From Hydractinia symbiolongicarpus (lineage: Eukaryota; Cnidaria; Hydrozoa; Anthoathecata; Hydractiniidae): 64,000 nt of DNA. Location of the stretch: contig NC_079883.1 in the NCBI RefSeq assembly GCF_029227915.1, positions 19,532,001 through 19,596,000 on the forward strand, in the 5' to 3' direction. Under the pieces are notes generated by a model. It was not told the origin of the DNA. It ran no database searches and saw only the letters and a list, made by a program, of their open reading frames with translations. A program made the translations under genes and the position numbers. Below, piece by piece: positions 21,601-60,789 of this stretch. Within the stretch, counting starts at the first letter, position 1. Each line of letters starts with the position of its first letter.

Positions 21601-22525
21601 TGTGATGCTCTCTAGGAAAATCGACCACTTCTCTTTTCGTATTAAAAAATACGAAATACGGATTTCGTATACAAATTTTCGTATTTTTAAAAATACGCAA
21701 TTCTATTTTTAAAAATAGAATTTCGTATTTTTAAAAATGTTATAGTATCAAGCAAGTAATTAAATAAACTAAATAGAAAAATTACTCAATTTTACAAGTT
21801 TGTTTTTAATAGGTATTTAATTGGCCTAATGATTTCACAGGGACGTTTTTTCATCATTTTAAAATAAAATACAGCAACTTTAAAGCTTCGCAGAGACGTT
21901 TTCTCGTTATTTTAGAATGAAATACGGTAACGTTAGAGCTTCGCAGGGACGTTTTCTCGTAATTTTAGAATGAAATACAGTAACGCTAGAGCTTCGCAGA
22001 AACGTTTTCTCATCATTTTAGAATGAAATATGGTAACGTTAGAGCTTCGCAGGGACGTTTTCTTGTCATTTTAAAATGAAATACGGAAACTTTATAGCTT
22101 CGCAGAGACGTTTTCTCGTAATTTTAGAATGAAATATGGTAACGCTAGAGCTTCGCAGAAACGTTTTCTCGTCATTTTAGAATGAAATATGGTAACGTTA
22201 GAGCTTCGCAGGGACGTTTTCTTGTCATTTTAAAATGAAATACGGCAAACACCACTTTTCAAAATCATTTCAGAATAGTTTCAAAATTGTTTTAAAATCG
22301 TTTCAGAATAGTTTCAATTTGTATCAAAAATGAAACGATCTTGAAGATGATCCCTAACCAGACATTACTTTTTTATGTCATTGTATTTTAAAACTACCTC
22401 GTTTTTTAGAAATACGCATATTTTTAGAAATACGCATATTTTTAAAAATACGAAATACGGAATTCTATTGTTTTAAAAATACAAATTGAAAATAGAAGCG
22501 GTCGATTTTCCTAGAGAGCATCACA
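21601..22525. mobile_element. 925-bp TIR element carrying a 53-bp tandem array
   Basis: Terminal inverted repeats of about 32 bp begin TGTGATGCTCTCTAGGAAAA on both strands and extend through TCGACC with one mismatch. Inside each end are AT-rich palindromic blocks built from CGTATTTTTAAAAATACG; a perfect palindrome ATTCTATTTTTAAAAATAGA plus two bases lies near 21700. The centre is the 53-bp array at 21843-22245. No transposase ORF and no clear target duplication. Confidence 0.75.
21843..22245 (+). repeat. 53-bp tandem repeat array A1 (about 7.6 units)
   Basis: The unit starts ACGTTTTCTCGTCATTTTAG, continues AATGAAATACGGTAACG and ends GAGCTTCGCAGGG. Units 3-5 and 6-8 match better in register than neighbouring units do, so there is a 159-bp three-unit higher-order repeat. 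Unit ends cycle through CAGAA, CAGGG and CAGAG. Confidence 0.92.
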
Positions 22526-25500
22526 ATTTAACTCTATAAAATATTATTAACATGTATGCAGTCAAATTTAGAGGGTTAAAATAAACACTTTAAACTCAAT
22601 CTACTTTTTGTGAAAGTAGATTGAAGTTTTAACATAACGACACAACATATTTAACATATGACAACATTTTGTTGAAAACTTAGTTTCCATGGCTTTATTT
22701 CAAACTTAAATGGCAAAAGCATGATGGGTGGATTGCTTATGAGACTTGAAGACAACTGAAAAACCTATGTGGGAAGCTATACTCTTGCTACGCTATCCAT
22801 TCTTATCCAACACTTAAAATAACAGGCAGTCAACAGTCACTAAATGCCAAAATTTGACTTTTGACCGATAGGGTACAAAAATGACTGTTGACTACCATGC
22901 AACTACCCCAAGTGAAAAGACGTCTCTGAAGGTTAATCAATGAGAAAAATTATTTATCAAGAGCGTAGCTGTACAGCAAAGCTTAAAAGCGTATATCACT
23001 ACCAAAAACTCTAAGCGAATAAACAATCAATGTTTGCATTGGGATTTAACTGGATCATTTAAAACAGTTTTATATCACTTGTGAGTAAATTAAATTGTGA
23101 AACAAATGCTAATTTTTACCCTTTTTCTCGCTAGTGGTTTAATTAATGTTTCTTCTTTTTTATTTATTTTAGAAGAAATGTTTTTATAATGTAATGCTAC
23201 TTTTTATATATTACAGAAACCTGACAAAAAGTTGACATTATTAAACAAATTCTAAAAAACGCAGTTTCACTTTCTTGATTTCATTTGAATTTACGGGGTA
23301 GCCAAAGCTTAAAACATCACATTTCACAAAAAAAATTAAACTTTAGATTTGTTAAAAAATGTCCTCAAACATTCCTTCTTGAATTTACTTAAAAAAAATA
23401 TTTAATTTTGACACTTTCTATCAAAATCATGGCAAACTAGCTTGTAACTATAGATAATGTCACACCTTACAAATCATAGATGCAAATTTATCAACGTAAT
23501 ATTTTTTCGCATGGATATTTACATGTTATAATACATTTGTCCCATAAGTAATTAAAAAGTTTAAATAGAGAGTCCAGCTTTTAATGTGCATTTATAGTGT
23601 TTAAAATCCTGATCAATTTTTTTTGTCTGCCCAAAAAAACGACTTGACTGCCCAATTTATAGATTCACAGTAGTCATCTTGACCACCAGGGACAAAACAT
23701 TTTTTTTTAAGTGATGCTAATCTAACGAAAAAGTATGTCATTTTTTAAACCATTAAAGTTTTTCATAGCCTAATCAGAATACACATTGCCTAGCTAGTTT
23801 ACAGTGTGTTGCCTAACTTGGTTAAACATAAAAATTATTTTTTGATATATTGTTACTACTACCATAAGAAAACAAATTCAAGTAGTCTTACTGTTTCATG
23901 ACACAAACATGGTTTGTGATATTGCAAAGTGCAGAAAAGTTCAATTTTATGTAGCCACTGGTTTGTTTGAGCTAAAAAAATTTGTAATTGTTGATAATTT
24001 TGATAAAATATACCTTATATATTAGCAATTCAATTTTATTTCATGATAAATACGCCAAGTTGTTCAACCAAGTTGTTCAGCTTTGTACAAGTCACTCCTC
24101 ATGAGACAAAGAGCTCAGTTTTAATAAGATCGAACAAGTATTCCGTAAACAATGGTTGCAAGCAATGGAAAAAAACAGACATTATACCAAAAGATTCTTG
24201 GTTTTACATCTGCTCGTAACACCTTACTGACATTTCTTTCCAGAGGAGTATGGAAAAGTTTGTCTGGATTTCTTGAATGTAAAAAATAAAGTTTTCTCAA
24301 TATTTGCATTTTATTATGTCAACAAATCCATGCCATTGTATAATTTATGTCATTTGTTTCCCTTTTTCATTTTTAAATTTATTGATTTTCATCCCTTACT
24401 CCTCTTATGATTATCATCCTTCAAAACTCACAGAACATAGTTTTGGATCCTCTAGATTCCTCTGGAATTTTGTTGGTATTGCGACAGCAGTGTGAAATTG
24501 CTGGTAAATATTTGCTTTTGCATGACAAACAATTTGAATCGTACTTATTTGGGATTGTGTTTATAGAATATAAGTAAAAAAGAATCCTATTGGTTAGGTT
24601 TCTTACCAAACTTGCTTAATGTCTTTTCTAGGACTTATACTTCTCGCTGCGGTTAGTTGAGTGCTGCACTTGCAACTTCATTTTTGTTACTAGATTCAGT
24701 CTTCTTGTTTTTACGCAGCCTGCTGAAAAAGGCATATTGCTGGCAAAGAAATTGTTGTTATTTAGTTAAAAGAGACATACTTAGTGCACTTCTTCATTTT
24801 TCAAAATATACCACCTAATTTTGACAATATATCAATAAATAATTTTTGTGTTTAGTTCCCGTTTTAAGTCACCATAGCCTAAAACTAGCTCATTCTGACT
24901 GCCTGGCTAAAGCAAGTGTGCACATGCTACTTTACATCTATTTTTAAAGGGGAACTTCAGTCAAAATCACTTTTTTTCTCTTTCTTTTATTGTAGTCAGA
25001 AAAGCATAAGAAATCAAAAACAACTTACTTGTTTTCCTTTTTTTGAAATTATTGTACTGCCCTTCGCATATTCAATTTTTTTCTCATTAAAAAACAGGTA
25101 GACACGATTTCATTTAGGACCGGACCCGATTATAAATAATGACGTCACATTGTGCAAAAAGTTTGAACAAGCACAGAAAACATTCATGTTGAACTTATAG
25201 TTTAAATTCAATCGCTTTTTGTATGTAGTTTACCTTTCTGCGTTTGTGCCAATTGATCAGAGAAGTGTAAAGAAGTTAGTTTTCACTGAATCCTGTCTTT
25301 GAAAAAGATAGAACTAAAACAAAAATGGCTAAAATAAATATGTCGTACCAAGCGATCAATGTTTTTTATATTTGTTCGTCGCACTTCGCAGATAGTTCTT
25401 TTAAAAGAGAACTCCAGGAAATAAAGTTCCAAAAACATTGCAAATTCGTAAAAATGCCTTTTGCGGTCAAAGATTCTCATTTTTTCTTATTTCATTATTT

Positions 25501-28500
25501 GTACTTATATCCACACAACACAACCAAATAATTTTTTTACATTTTTATATTAATTGGTATAATGTTCTGCTATTTCATATTATAGCAGAACATTATACAA
25601 ATTTCCAATGGAAACACCAATAAAAAAGTTATCCAGACAGACATTTTTTTTTCGTAGCGCTCGTCAGTTTCTATTCTTTGTTTTTCAAAAAACAAGCTTT
25701 TTTCATGAAAGGACCTGCCAGATTTTTCCAAGTAAATATGCATATTTTCTTAACATCAATTTATTGGCGCTACTTCCAATCTTTGTTACTGTTTAGGCTG
25801 CATGCAATGCAGATAACGCAGTTTCCAAAACTGCTTTGTCAAAACAACCACTTAAAAATCAGTAGCTTCTGTAACGCATTTATGACCTACGATAATGATA
25901 AGAGTGAATTTTTATTTATACAATAATAATACGCCCGTTTTACCAACTTATCACGACACGAACATTATTTGATCTTTCGATTACACATTTCAATGGTTCT
26001 CCATTACAGAGAATATTTTAACATTACATAAAATTTGTTTGCATTTGTGTGCAAAAAAGTGCATGCAGAGGAAAGACATTGCTGAACTGTGAAATTAAAA
26101 TAAATTGGCTTGTAGAGTAAGAAAGATTTTTTACTGAAGCAAATGATAAAGTTTTTCGAGGAAAAAATGTAAAAAAAGCAATCAAATATTTTTTTTAAAA
26201 AGAAAAAAGTTCACTAAGAACGCTTTGCGTCAGTAACGTTATTAATTTCTCCCTTGTGAGACACAAGAGGTTCGAAGTCGTATGGCTGTAGCTTTGCAAA
26301 GTCTTTTTCATAAAGAGAATTATCCAATTCTAACCTTTCTTAGTTATAATTTTTGTCATTATTACAAGACATCTATCAACGAACAATGCAAACAGTAAGT
26401 AAACAAAAATTTTAGAAGGCGAACTGTCGAGCTTACGAACTTTATGCACAACGTAACATATGCTCATTTATTGGGACCTAGTCCTCTCGGCTTTACACAA
26501 CCTTGAAAATTATTTGAAATTAAAGATTCTTTGTGAATGTGCGAGGACAAAATTTTAACTTCTTAATCTAAGTTTGGTGTAATTTCAGCTTTAAAAAATA
26601 AACTAAGGACAAGCACATTTAAGCTCAATTTACTAATGGTATAAACGGAAAAAAGTAAGTGAAACTTTAGGAATAGTGCAGAAACAGTATTTTGATGCAA
26701 TCAAAACAAATAGCTGCTGTACATAAGTAAAATAAAATTTAAAAAACAAATTCTGATGCTACTTTTACGCATTCGAAGAATACAGCAACAGAAAAGCGAT
26801 GGAAATCACCGTAAGATTTTTGCCAAACGAAAACAAAACAGAGAGTCTCATCATCATGTTCAAGGTATAAGATTGTTTAACTCGGAATACTTTTTCACAT
26901 ATTATAGAATGAATGCAATATTTGAGTCTTATGATAATGAAATTGTGCAAAAGAAGGGTTGCTAATTTCTCACAGACACCTTAAGGTACCTAATCACTGG
27001 TAATTCTCACATATCAGGCAGTACTTTCAGAATGCATCCAACAACAAATAGTTAGCCACTTGCATTTAGTAAAGAGTATTTTTTACATCCAAAAAGTAAG
27101 AGTGAATGAAAAATGATAGGAAATATGCAGGCATGACCAAGGTCATCTGGTTCCAGTTATTTTACGTAAAAAAAAACATTAAGTGCATCTTTCCGGCCAG
27201 ATTTGGTTCTGTAAAATACATGATCTGAATCTATGAATATGACTAGGCGAGACTTGGTGTTTCCCTTTCCAAATCTGATCAATCGAGTGATGTGGTTTAC
27301 AGTTTCTGTTTCAATTTCTCAACTTTTCAGGCAGCAGGATCTCAGGGTTTTGTTTCCTAGCTTATATGTAATTCTGTCATTGTTTTGTCAAATGGTGGCG
27401 TTGCCATCCAATTAAAACAGGAAAAAGCTTGTGGGTGTTGTATGCTGCAGAAAAAAGGGATTATTGCAGAGCACGTGGGTTTTGATTTGTAAAAATAACA
27501 ACAAATAAAGATTCGTGATAATGAATGAAATATCGATCAAATATGGTGGAAGGACTTCTATCCTTCCACTGGAATCCTGTTGCTAATTTAATTGGTATGT
27601 TCAATATAAAGCCAGGTGGGATACATCTGAAGAGTAATTTCCATGGAGGTTGGAAAAATTTTTGGCCAGAGAGTGATGGTTGTTTCACCAGCCTACCAAA
27701 CACTTTCAAAACTGCATTTTTGGTAAGTGCTTCATTATCACATAATTCTACACATAATTCCTGTTTTATAAATACTTTTCATGGACCATGCGTCTTTTCT
27801 TAGAGCCAGCAGAATATTGTTTATGTCGTCTTGCTTTTTTTTTTTATCGCAGCGCAATAATACTTGCCATGCACTTCTAATAAATACATAGGAATCATGT
27901 GTGTTGAACATTAAATATGACACTTACGGTAATCGTTAATGATGACAGCTATATGTTTAATTGTCACACTTGTGGTTGGACTGGTATACTTCTCAACACA
28001 ACTTGAATATACAGAAAACACAATATCAAAGCACAACGAGCAATGCCGTGAGGCAATGTATATATCGTATACATGCAACGCTAAACACCACGATTAACAC
28101 AACGTAGTATTTGGAACATAACATGTAACACAACACGTTTTTTTGTAACTCTAAAGCCGGAACGGCAAACACAATTTTTCTGGAACGCAACTGCAACACA
28201 GCGACAGTTTCTACTTTTAAACACAGTTCATTGAATCACATATCACAATAAACACCAACACCGGACGTCCACATTTTATTTGTCCTTCACTAAAATGAGA
28301 GATTAACAATCTCCTATTTTTCTTTTATCGTTGGGATGATGGTGTGCGATTCTTTGTATATATTCTCGTGTTTGTCAATTGTGTGCTAAAGGTGTTCCTT
28401 TTGCTTTATATACATTGTTTATTTACATTTATTTACACATTTTCAATTTGTTGCTTTGTTTACAAGGACAGGTGATCCTTGCCTTGTAGCGCTTAAATCA

Positions 28501-28779
28501 ATTTTGAGTTCGATGCCCTGGATTTCGTAAAACAGTTGGCTAGCTGAGCTTTTGTCTCAACCCATCATAACGAGTGCACTTCTCCTTTGGCACGCATTTC
28601 CCTTACAAGGCAGACGTCCACTTTTAACCTCTTACGAACAAAACATTTTAGGAAATTTGGCAGAAAGGCCCCAGACCGCGAAACGTTCTTCCAGCGAAAG
28701 TTTCTTCCTTTAAAGTATTTAAAGTTAATGCAACGCCATTGTGATAACATAAAACGATGTTATACATTTTTCCGATCTT
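22526..28779. other. Intergenic DNA between BRF1 and PPP4R3
   Basis: AT-rich, with no recognised gene. Short frames at 24121-24309 (minus; ends in a hydrophobic stretch FFPLLATIVYGILV), 25678-25926 (plus) and 27525-27803 (plus) carry no known motif. Small hairpins are present: CAATCTACTTT/AAAGTAGATTG at 22597-22623, and the one listed at 25557. Confidence 0.5.
25557..25598. repeat. 17-bp perfect hairpin
   Basis: GTATAATGTTCTGCTAT and ATAGCAGAACATTATAC flank an 8-base loop with no mismatch. Could be a small RNA precursor or a tiny foldback element. No further evidence. Confidence 0.85.
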
Positions 28780-29936
28780 GTGTAATCGCCATGTACTGTA
28801 TCTGACAAAAATTCTTTTGGGTCATCAGAATTCGAATTGAATAGAGATAGTCGAGACTCACATACAAATCAGGACAATTTATGAAAGGATCAATTCCAAA
28901 CTCATTACTTTGAAATAACTGACCACCATTTTCTTCATACATTCTGACCGCTTCAGTTGTTGTAGGTATCAGATGTTGTGCAACAATAGTTGTATTTTCA
29001 GTTTGTTGCATGTTTTCTTTGGGAACGCACCCTTGTGGCCCAGGCATTCGATGGTGATTCCAAGAGGAAAGTAGAGGTTGGACTGCGACATATGATACAT
29101 GTAACATAATTCACAATATGCAATACTTTAGAAAAAGGATCACCTACATCAAAATTGTCGTTTGAATTACTATGATAGAATTCATTGTCATTTGCGACAA
29201 TTAACCCCTGGCCAGAACCGCTCTGCAACGTTGTTATGGGTGGACGTGGTTTGCTTGAAACATTAGAATTTTTACGTAATCTGGAAAGTACTTTTTGAAC
29301 GAAAATGACCAAGCAAAATTCATGTCCATGGTCCATTCGAACTTGTTCCCATACTGTAAGCCATACTTAAGTAGAGCAGGTCTGAATACAAATTCATATG
29401 TCACAATAATAAATTTCTATGGCATAGGAGCGTAGCCAGAAACCAAGCATGAGCAACCATCAACCATGACAACGTGGGTACAACCATAGTCTTGAGCTAT
29501 TTTTTCCTTTTGGTCCAAATGACAATTGTATCTGAAAATAAGGTGCATAATATGGGATAGGATTTGTTCTATCAATCAAGTCTCGTGCACAAACTTCGTA
29601 TACTTCAGTGTGGAGGGCCGAGGCCATACAGCGCCAACTCATAGCATTAGATGTTACACCCAACCTCGTTATGATACTTCCTTGCATTAGTTTACACCCA
29701 TAACAGTGACCATAGTGGTGAACGTATTCGCCAACCATGTCATTCAAAGCTTCTTGTGAGATGCGAGTGATATTTCGTTCAGCACAATATCTTTTAACAC
29801 TTCTTGCACTAAGTCCATTTCTTCCTGGATGTTCTTGCTGAAATATTGAAGCTATTTGAGCACAAGTCACTCCCCTTTTAATTATATTTCTAACACGGTC
29901 TCCATCAGCAAGGTCAAGGTCCATGTTGTCAATCAA
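28780..29936 (-). pseudogene. DDE-integrase-like transposon gene, broken
   Basis: Resembles a family of eukaryotic genes with an integrase core that is multicopy in fish and cnidarians. In order on the minus strand: a helix-turn-helix-like N-terminus (GVTCAQIASIF, GLSARSVKRYCAERNI), YGCKLMQGSI, NPIPYYAPYF, then in a second frame HLDQKEK and HVVMVDGCSCLVSGYAPMP with core acidic residues, then MDHGHEFCLVIF, then in a third frame SSWNHHRMPGPQG, IPTTTEAVRMYEENGGQL and FGIDPF. At least three frame breaks and internal stops show it is dead. It sits about 1.1 kb from the PPP4R3 start. The family call is from recalled motifs; I cannot place it in a named superfamily with certainty. Confidence 0.72.
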
Positions 29937-31048
29937 TTATTGTTGTTATTAAAATGTCAACACTTTTCAAAGAATAAGCAAAAATCGTAGAAAAATGCAT
30001 GTTTGGCACAATAATCAGGTACAATTTATAAACTGCCTATATACTCATAGTCTCGTGTATTGGTAATACAACTTTGAGTTTTTCAATATTAGTGAATTGA
30101 TCTGTATTGAATATTACTATATGTAATCTGTAAGTAGCGTAATGAAGAGAATCCGAAAAGTTCATCTCCAAGAAGTGAAAAAGCAAATAGTCAATCCAGC
30201 CTAATCAGGGACATACGATTCGAGAAACGGAAAAGTTGATCAAGCAGAAAAGCTTATTTGAGAAGCAGAGAAGCTAATCTGAGAAGCAAAGAAGACAAAT
30301 GGCCGGGAAGATACACTGATAGAAAATGCATGCCATATTATTAGCAGTTTGTGATTCTGATTGCAATTTCTTCTTGTCAACATTGGAGACTCAAGACAAA
30401 AAGGTGATGTTTTCCTCTCCAATAACTTCGGCTATGAAATTGACCGAAATTTCCTAAATTACCCTGAACTTAAAAATTTAGCAGGCACTAAAAAAATTAT
30501 TTCCTAACGTATTTGTTGGGAACGAGGCTTTTATAACTTTGAAAACACGATGAAGCCATACCCACGGGAAGAACTTGGTCTAAATGAGCGTATTTCCAAC
30601 TGTCGCCTTGCAAGAGCACGTCGTACCAGGCTTCGGGTGACTTTTCCATTTATCACGAACCTCCACTTACGTAAACGAAACGAAATGTATAGTAAACAAA
30701 GTCAACCAGGTCCTTTTTAAACGCACGGATGGCCGAGATTTTTCTTCAAGATGTTTTCGCTAGTAGCACACTGGTAGCAGACACGGCCGGTTAAGGTCTT
30801 TTTACAACAAACACAAACTCAGCTGGGTTGGCTCAATAACACAAAATTATCACTTAACAAGTATCCTTCTTGATAATATGTTTTCAGAATTATGTCATAT
30901 ATGACACGAACGAAATATTAACTTAAATCTGATCTCTCGCGCGAAGTGATGGAATACCACTTTTTTAAAAAATGATTTTCTTTTTAATAAGGAAATGACA
31001 TGATATTAAAGAAAATTTGAAAATATTATATTCCTTAAGTGGAAAAAC
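29937..31048 (+). promoter_or_regulatory. PPP4R3 upstream region
   Basis: About 1.1 kb between the integrase relic and the PPP4R3 ATG. It should contain the promoter and 5' UTR, but no TATA box or start site can be assigned confidently. The stretch 30240-30300 has a GAGAAGC-type repeat. Confidence 0.4.
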
Positions 31049-56375
<25,327 letters not shown>

Positions 56376-56830
56376 TAACCAATCCACGGCTGTGTTTGTT
56401 GCGACATGGGTCATACTGACCCGAATTTGACTTGCAGAGAACCTTCTCCCGTAAGGGTGGGAAAGATAGATTCAGATACAGAAATTGCAGCTGTACGCCC
56501 CAACGCGCTTACTCCAACTCAAGATGATGTTTGCGGCGGCGAAAATCGAATAAAAAAAGACCGTTAAGGTCTACCAGACAGCGGCGAAATGAAGGGTTGA
56601 TACCACGTTGACAATGTTTAGTAAAACTAGCTTACTAGCAGTTACTGTTTCCTTTGTAGGACATGAATTGCCATACTTGCTAATCTTACTTTTTTTATTT
56701 TTTGAACTGGAACAATGTGAATTCTCGTACATGTTAATAGTAAAAAATCGTGCGGTGAGAATAAAACAAAACGTTTCTTTACTCCGTTTACCAATACCTT
56801 CTTCAAAATAAAACAAAAATCCTCTTTATG
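56376..56830 (+). other. PPP4R3 3' UTR region with polyA-signal candidates
   Basis: AATAAA occurs at 56549, 56760 and 56807. The true cleavage site cannot be chosen from sequence alone. Confidence 0.5.
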
Positions 56831-59800
56831 TGATGTTTTACCAGTGTACTTTTCAGAATCGAAATACTTTTTGGCTGTCGTTTTTTTATTCAAATCAATT
56901 ATAATGTTTTTTTATAAGCGACCAGTTTAGTGATTTGATCTTCCAACCATAAATCACAATATAACACGCGACATGACCAATATTACTTACGAAACGACTT
57001 ATTGTAATATTGGATATTAACAAGGTGTAAATAATAGTTTTTTATCTTTTTTTTTTGTTTCCCTATGGACTATTTTAGTGAAATGTATTATGACATAGCC
57101 ATAACATTGCCGACGTGATTTTTTTGTTTGTTTTTTTTGTTTTTCACGAAAGTTTTTACGCAATGGCAATTTTCTTAAACAAAATTTGCCAAACTTTACT
57201 TTTAGTTATTTCTTTAATTTTGATTTTCTACTAAGACCCTCTTAAAGTTTTTACCTTGCATCCGATGCATTTCTAATAGTATTTTCAACTGCTAACTCAC
57301 CAAGTATTGCCAGAAATTTAACGTATAAAATAGGAGTCGGGATGCACAGGTTGAACTTGCCAATAAACAAGGTTGTTAATATGCTTAGCACGTAGTCAGG
57401 TGATTAAAAACCTATTTCAGACGTGCTAATAACATTTATCTTTATGTATTTTAGCTTGGTACTTTGTTTACGTCAACTTTTTTAATGTTTGCAATTTACG
57501 ATAGGATTGAAGACTTTATTCGTCCGTAAAATGCCATAGAAACATATTTGTTTGAAATCAGACGCACAAGAAATCCTACAAATATGTATATTCCTAGGGA
57601 CCCAATTTGCAAAACTTTATATTTACTTAAATTAATAAATTTATTCAAGAAAATAAATATAATAAAACTTGAAAAAGGGGAAATCTAGTGTCTCTGAGAA
57701 AGCTATGAATTTCAATAAAACCTAAACCGTATCCAGGCTGAGGCATGCAAAATCCACCCACAAGCTTAAAAAGACGCTGTATGTTAAAAAGTTAACCCAT
57801 TTTAACTGAAGTTTTCACGAGTTTTATATTGACAGAGTAGCTTTCTGTGATACAAGAAAATAGGAAACTGCGTTGCACCAATCAAGCATGGCACATATTT
57901 AGACCCTATCTGACAATTTCAATCATGAGAGTTGTTTTTAATGTTTTCTGCACATGTATCTTTGTCAAAATCATATGCTGTCAAAAACAGTTTATCGGCG
58001 TTTTCGAAAGTGGCTAAATTCAGGAGCTATGATAACAGTGAAAATATTTTTTGACTTAAATTTATCAAACCAATCTAAAAACATGTTATAGCAAGACTCA
58101 GGACTATTTGAATTTTATTTTTAGCAAAAAGTATAGTTTTGAACAAAAAGTATTTTGAAAGTTTTCCATGGAACGAAATGGACAGGAACAGAACAGAAAA
58201 TTTCCTACTTGTAATTTCTGTTTCATAGTATTGCAATTTTTTTTACAGACACACTTTGCGAAATTCTCACAAAATGAAATAACCTGATTGGCTAAATAAT
58301 TGTCTACTTGTCGTTTTCATACACAACGCAAAGAAAAAGTTGAACTCGATTTTAATTTGCTCAGAACAAAATAAACAAAAACATTTTCTGTTCATATGAT
58401 GTAAACATTTTAAGTATGCATACTCAGAAATTTTTCTGTTTCTTTCCATTCTATTCCACAGAAAATTTTCTTGAAGTGAAAGATAGCCTTTAGCTATATG
58501 TATATCCCTTTCAGTACATGTGCTCATACTAGTATTCAGATTAAGGAGGTATTTTAAACAAGAGTATAATTTGCTAACTTTGCAAAAAAAATAGTTCTCG
58601 TAAAAATGCAAAAGTATTTCAAAAAATTAGTTCTTGCAAAAAATATTCTCCAAAATATCCCTAATGGTTCTGCTGTTTTACGTAACAGAATGTGTAAGGC
58701 AAGCTTTTATTATATCTGAGGCTGTCTACATATATCCAGAAATTAGTCTGCCCTTCTCTTCATTTCCTTGTTTTTCATAGAATTTAAAATCCCACAAAAT
58801 AAAAAACTTTTTCCATAAACTGGATTTGAAATCTAACAAGACGTATGATATACGCAAACAACCTCGCGAATAAAGTTTACAAAAAGCTGTCTATCAAATT
58901 GGGATTTTTGTTACGAAGTTAGACACGACATATTTTACTATTCAGATACGCAATAATATTTGTTACACACTTATTTTTCAAAATTGATTTGTGAGACCTT
59001 CCTGACCGGAAAATTCCTCGAACTTTTAATTTTCGATGGGTCCGTCTTTGGTGAACCGACTGACAGGAAGAAGAAAGACCACAAACCCACAAACCCCAAA
59101 ATTTGCGAAATTCATTAATTCAGTTAATTCTGCCTACATTCACTTTTAAAAAGTTTGGTGGAAACACCTTTATTTACTAGTTAGTTAAACAAGTGTTTTG
59201 AACACTTGTCTTATCTTTTTAAAAAAGAAAAAAAAGTAAAAATAGTTACCAAGATGAGATTCGAACACACGACGACTCCCGTGTCGGTGCTCAGAGAGGC
59301 AAAAATTTGCATTCTTGTAGGACACATTTGCGTTTTAATACAAGCTCACGAGCTTGTAACAAGAAGCCCTGCGGCTTAAAGATTTCCGCCATTAGCAATA
59401 ATCTAAAAAAAGTACTGAACTTTGAAGAGGACTGAGTAATATGGGGAAACAAAATCATTGAATATTCTAAAATTTTAAAATTCAATTTTTGATTACTATT
59501 GTAACTGTAAATCATAGCTAACTTAACTTACATAAACTTCATTTCTCAATAAGAACAATTTCAAAAGAAAAATAAAAAGCCCTTGCAGGCTGAAAGATTT
59601 CGGATTTTCAACCTCATCCATGCATGCACGACTTCTCCGAATTTTTACCCTTTCAGAGGCGGAATTAATTTAAAATTTCAAATTTTTTGACAGAAAATTC
59701 TCATTTTCAATCGCAAATATCTCCGCAACTAGCAACACCTATGAGCTGATTTTAGGCCCATTCAATGGGTAACTTGATGCTCTTTAAAACGCTGTCTAGT

Positions 59801-60780
59801 TTGGCCGTTCTCCTCCACACCGGGGCAGTGCAAGTCGCTGCGTGCTTTACACAGTAGATTTATTCCTATGGAGCTACAGAGAAAGGGTTAATGGGTGCAG
59901 TCGAAATATAGAGAATTCATCTTCTTAAGTATTTTGGCTCGGAGTTGGGTAGACATCCATGAAGAATGTCCAAATTCGAAAAAAAATTCCTCTCATTAAA
60001 GAGTAAGGTAAAAAACATCCTCACCAGGGAAGAAATGAAGCCACATGTGAACGAGGTTGATATGAACTTTCATTTTTTTTTATTCGAGAAAAATATGCTT
60101 TAATACTTGTTTTCTCATTTGAAGGTACATCATGATGATTAATGAAGGCTACCGGATGGTTTTCTGGTCATAACAACGAATACACTTCTATTCAAAAAGG
60201 CGTTGTGAAGTCATTTTATATTTCACGTTTCGGAAGACTGCCGATACCTACGTTCTAGGATAAGCTAAAAATAGTTTGTCACAATGTTGTGCGTTGCAAG
60301 CCGGGATGACAATACAATCAATCCGTGTGTCACGCTTCTGGGATGTGTTTACAAATTTTTAGCATCAGGACCCTTTTTATGACAGAATGTATATATTACT
60401 GATTGACATATCCTGTATGCAATCCCGTTCCCAGAGCTGTTTGGGTTGTGATTCATGAAAACGTCAACAGAATACACCACACATATTTTATTTGCTGTCT
60501 CTTCCCCTTTTCGCGTAGAGCGCGTAATAGAGTGCGCAATAGGCAAGAATGAAATTAAAACGCACACTTTTTTTCCAAACCTCAATTCTATCTATCCCGA
60601 AATTCCTATAATACCCAGAAATCTGTTCCAGATCCCAATTTACTGCGTTCCTCTAGGTATATTACGTCTTAATAAATTTTTCACGCTTTATATCACTGAG
60701 TGTTCTGATGTAAATATACGAATTTGCTGTCAGCGATAATCATGTTGCTGTCATCCCCAGTCTCTATTTGAAGCGAGGTT
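56831..60780. other. Intergenic DNA, no recognised gene
   Basis: AT-rich. A tRNA-like T-arm/box B (TGTTCGAATCTC on the minus strand, near 59255) with flanking GTCGTCGTG suggests a decayed Pol III-derived sequence; no full cloverleaf was found. Confidence 0.4.
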
Positions 60781-60789
60781 CGTACGGTT

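Noticed and set aside
21843-22245. CRISPR array
   Set aside because: Units are contiguous tandem repeats with no unique spacers, in a eukaryotic genome.
24121-24309. Conserved small membrane protein
   Set aside because: It has one hydrophobic stretch but matches no family I know, and AT-rich DNA readily gives such frames.
59232-59300. tRNA gene on the minus strand
   Set aside because: A T-arm-like TGTTCGAATCTC is present, but no acceptor stem or convincing D-arm could be paired.
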